DNA of 15,660 nt from Legionellaceae bacterium UBA2794. Lineage in GTDB: Bacteria > Pseudomonadota > Gammaproteobacteria > Legionellales > Legionellaceae. Position numbers and translations under genes: made by a program. The notes beneath the pieces were generated by a model. The model was not told the origin of the DNA. It made no database searches and saw only the letters and a program-made list of their open reading frames with translations. The stretch is from positions 100,356-116,015 of the forward strand of contig DEHS01000092.1 in the NCBI GenBank assembly GCA_002352055.1. Reading direction: 5' to 3'. Of this stretch, positions 14,427 to 15,660 are shown in pieces (position 1 is the stretch's first letter; each line of letters begins with the position of its first letter).

Positions 14427-15660
14427 ATGGCTAATAAAATTACAACTGATTTAGTGGTGCTAGGTAGTGGACCTGGCGGTTACACTGCTGCATTTAGAGC
14501 AGCAGATTTGGGTAAAAAAGTGGTGCTTGTTGAACGTTATGATACTTTGGGGGGAGTTTGTTTAAATGTAGGATGCATTCCGTCCAAAGCATTACTTCAC
14601 ATTGCTAAAGTTGTTGAAGAAGCCCATGAAATGGCTGATCAAGGGGTAAGTTTTGGCAAACCAAAAATTGACAATACCCAATTAGTGGGCTGGAAAAACA
14701 AAGTGGTGTCCAAACTGACTGGTGGTTTAAAAGCGCTATCCAAACAACGTAAAGTAGAAGTTATTACGGGTGTCGGAACATTTTCAGGTACCCATCAGAT
14801 TACAGTGGATACTAAAGATGGCCCAATTGAAATTGAGTTTGAAAATGCAATTATTGCTGTAGGTTCAGAATCGATTAATCTGCCGTTTATTCCAGAAGAC
14901 AAACGTATTTTTAGCTCTACCGGGGCACTTGAGCTGGCGGATCTTCGTGGCGATTTACTGGTATTAGGTGGGGGGATTATTGGCCTGGAAATGGCAACCG
15001 TTTATTCAGCATTGGGTGTGAATGTTACTGTTGTTGAATTTATGGATCAATTAATTCCAGGCGCAGACTCTGATCTGGTTAATGTCTTACAAAAGCGAAT
15101 GGTTAAGAAAGGCATAAAATTCCTTTTAAAAACCAAGGTAACTGCTATAGATGCAAAAAAAGACGGTATTTATGTAACAATGGAAGGTGAGCATGCAACG
15201 GATAAACCATTGTGCTTCCAACAGGTTTTAGTTTCTGTGGGGCGAAAGCCAAATGGTGGTGCCATTCATGCTGAAAAAGCAGGGGTTAAAGTGGATGACC
15301 GGGGTTTTATCAAAGTAGATAATCAGATGAGAACCAACGTGTCCCATATTTTTGCTATTGGGGATGTTGTTGGTCAGCCTATGTTGGCTCACAAAGCAAT
15401 TCCTGAGGGTAAAGTTGCTGCAGAAGTAATAGCCGGTAAAAAGCATTATTTTGAACCGAAATGTATCGCTAATGTCGCATATACTGATCCAGAACTTGCC
15501 TGGGTGGGTCTATCGGAGAAAGAAGCTAAAGAAAAAGATGTTAGTTATGAAAAAGCAATTTTCCCTTGGGCAGCCAGTGGACGTGCTTTAAGTATGGGGC
15601 GTGAAGAAGGGATGACTAAACTATTATTTTGTCCCAAGACTAATCGCATTTTGGGCGCAG
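14427..15660 (+). CDS. lpd: Dihydrolipoamide dehydrogenase (E3), C-terminus cut by window edge
   Basis: E3 is an FAD enzyme that reoxidises the dihydrolipoyl arms of E2 and reduces NAD+. I translated 411 residues from the ATG at 14427, which has AGAGG 6 nt upstream; the frame is still open at the right edge. The FAD-binding GSGPGG is at 13-18. The redox disulfide pair Cys45/Cys50 sits in GGVCLNVGCIPSK. The NAD-binding GGGIIGLE begins at 181, and a second FAD contact, AIGDVVGQPMLAHKA, lies near 310-325. Compared with the usual length of about 475, roughly 60 residues of the dimerisation domain are missing, including the expected catalytic His-Glu motif. It is the last visible gene of the aceE-aceF-lpd set. 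Confidence 0.97.
   Translation, partial: MANKITTDLVVLGSGPGGYTAAFRAADLGKKVVLVERYDTLGGVCLNVGCIPSKALLHIAKVVEEAHEMADQGVSFGKPKIDNTQLVGWKNKVVSKLTGGLKALSKQRKVEVITGVGTFSGTHQITVDTKDGPIEIEFENAIIAVGSESINLPFIPEDKRIFSSTGALELADLRGDLLVLGGGIIGLEMATVYSALGVNVTVVEFMDQLIPGADSDLVNVLQKRMVKKGIKFLLKTKVTAIDAKKDGIYVTMEGEHATDKPLCFQQVLVSVGRKPNGGAIHAEKAGVKVDDRGFIKVDNQMRTNVSHIFAIGDVVGQPMLAHKAIPEGKVAAEVIAGKKHYFEPKCIANVAYTDPELAWVGLSEKEAKEKDVSYEKAIFPWAASGRALSMGREEGMTKLLFCPKTNRILGA

Overview
The window is AT-rich, densely coded gammaproteobacterial DNA. It most likely comes from Legionella, probably L. pneumophila or a close relative. Two things point there: a DedA-PAP2-LssY_C protein (LssY) followed by a small LssZ-like membrane protein, and the family-level similarity of the housekeeping genes. 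The genus is inferred from recognised families, not from a database search. No tRNA, rRNA, CRISPR array, insertion sequence or prophage gene was seen. The region looks like stable chromosomal core.

Left half (1-6406, minus strand). Reading in the direction of transcription, the order is dacA (PBP5/6-type D,D-carboxypeptidase), dat (D-amino-acid aminotransferase), ybeD (DUF493), lipB (octanoyltransferase), lssY, lssZ and an L,D-transpeptidase that runs off the left edge. From dacA to lssY the genes are 10 nt apart or less, or overlap, so they look like one operon. The gaps before lssZ (67 nt) and before the L,D-transpeptidase (74 nt) are larger, and a possible promoter lies in the first of these. 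The core dacA-ybeD-lipB is the conserved cluster known from E. coli, here with dat inserted.

Middle (6407-10013). A 187-bp divergent spacer separates dacA from rlpA, a septal-ring lipoprotein with DPBB and SPOR domains. After a 241-bp gap with no clear gene come a CPA2-type cation/proton antiporter without a cytoplasmic RCK domain, an AmpE-like membrane protein 4 nt downstream, and a small lipoprotein with 14 cysteines.

Right half (10042-15660). The genes are aceE, aceF (two lipoyl domains) and lpd (cut by the right edge), which together encode the complete pyruvate dehydrogenase complex. Predicted catalytic residues of AceE fall at the same numbers as in the E. coli enzyme.

Two themes link the window. 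One is cell-envelope and peptidoglycan work (LDT, LssY, Dat, DacA, RlpA, AmpE). The other is lipoate-dependent metabolism (LipB feeding octanoate toward the lipoyl domains of AceF). The observations most worth a second look are the apparent loss of all core catalytic motifs in the PAP2 domain of LssY and the cysteine-rich lipoprotein directly upstream of aceE. I found no clearly new multi-gene system.
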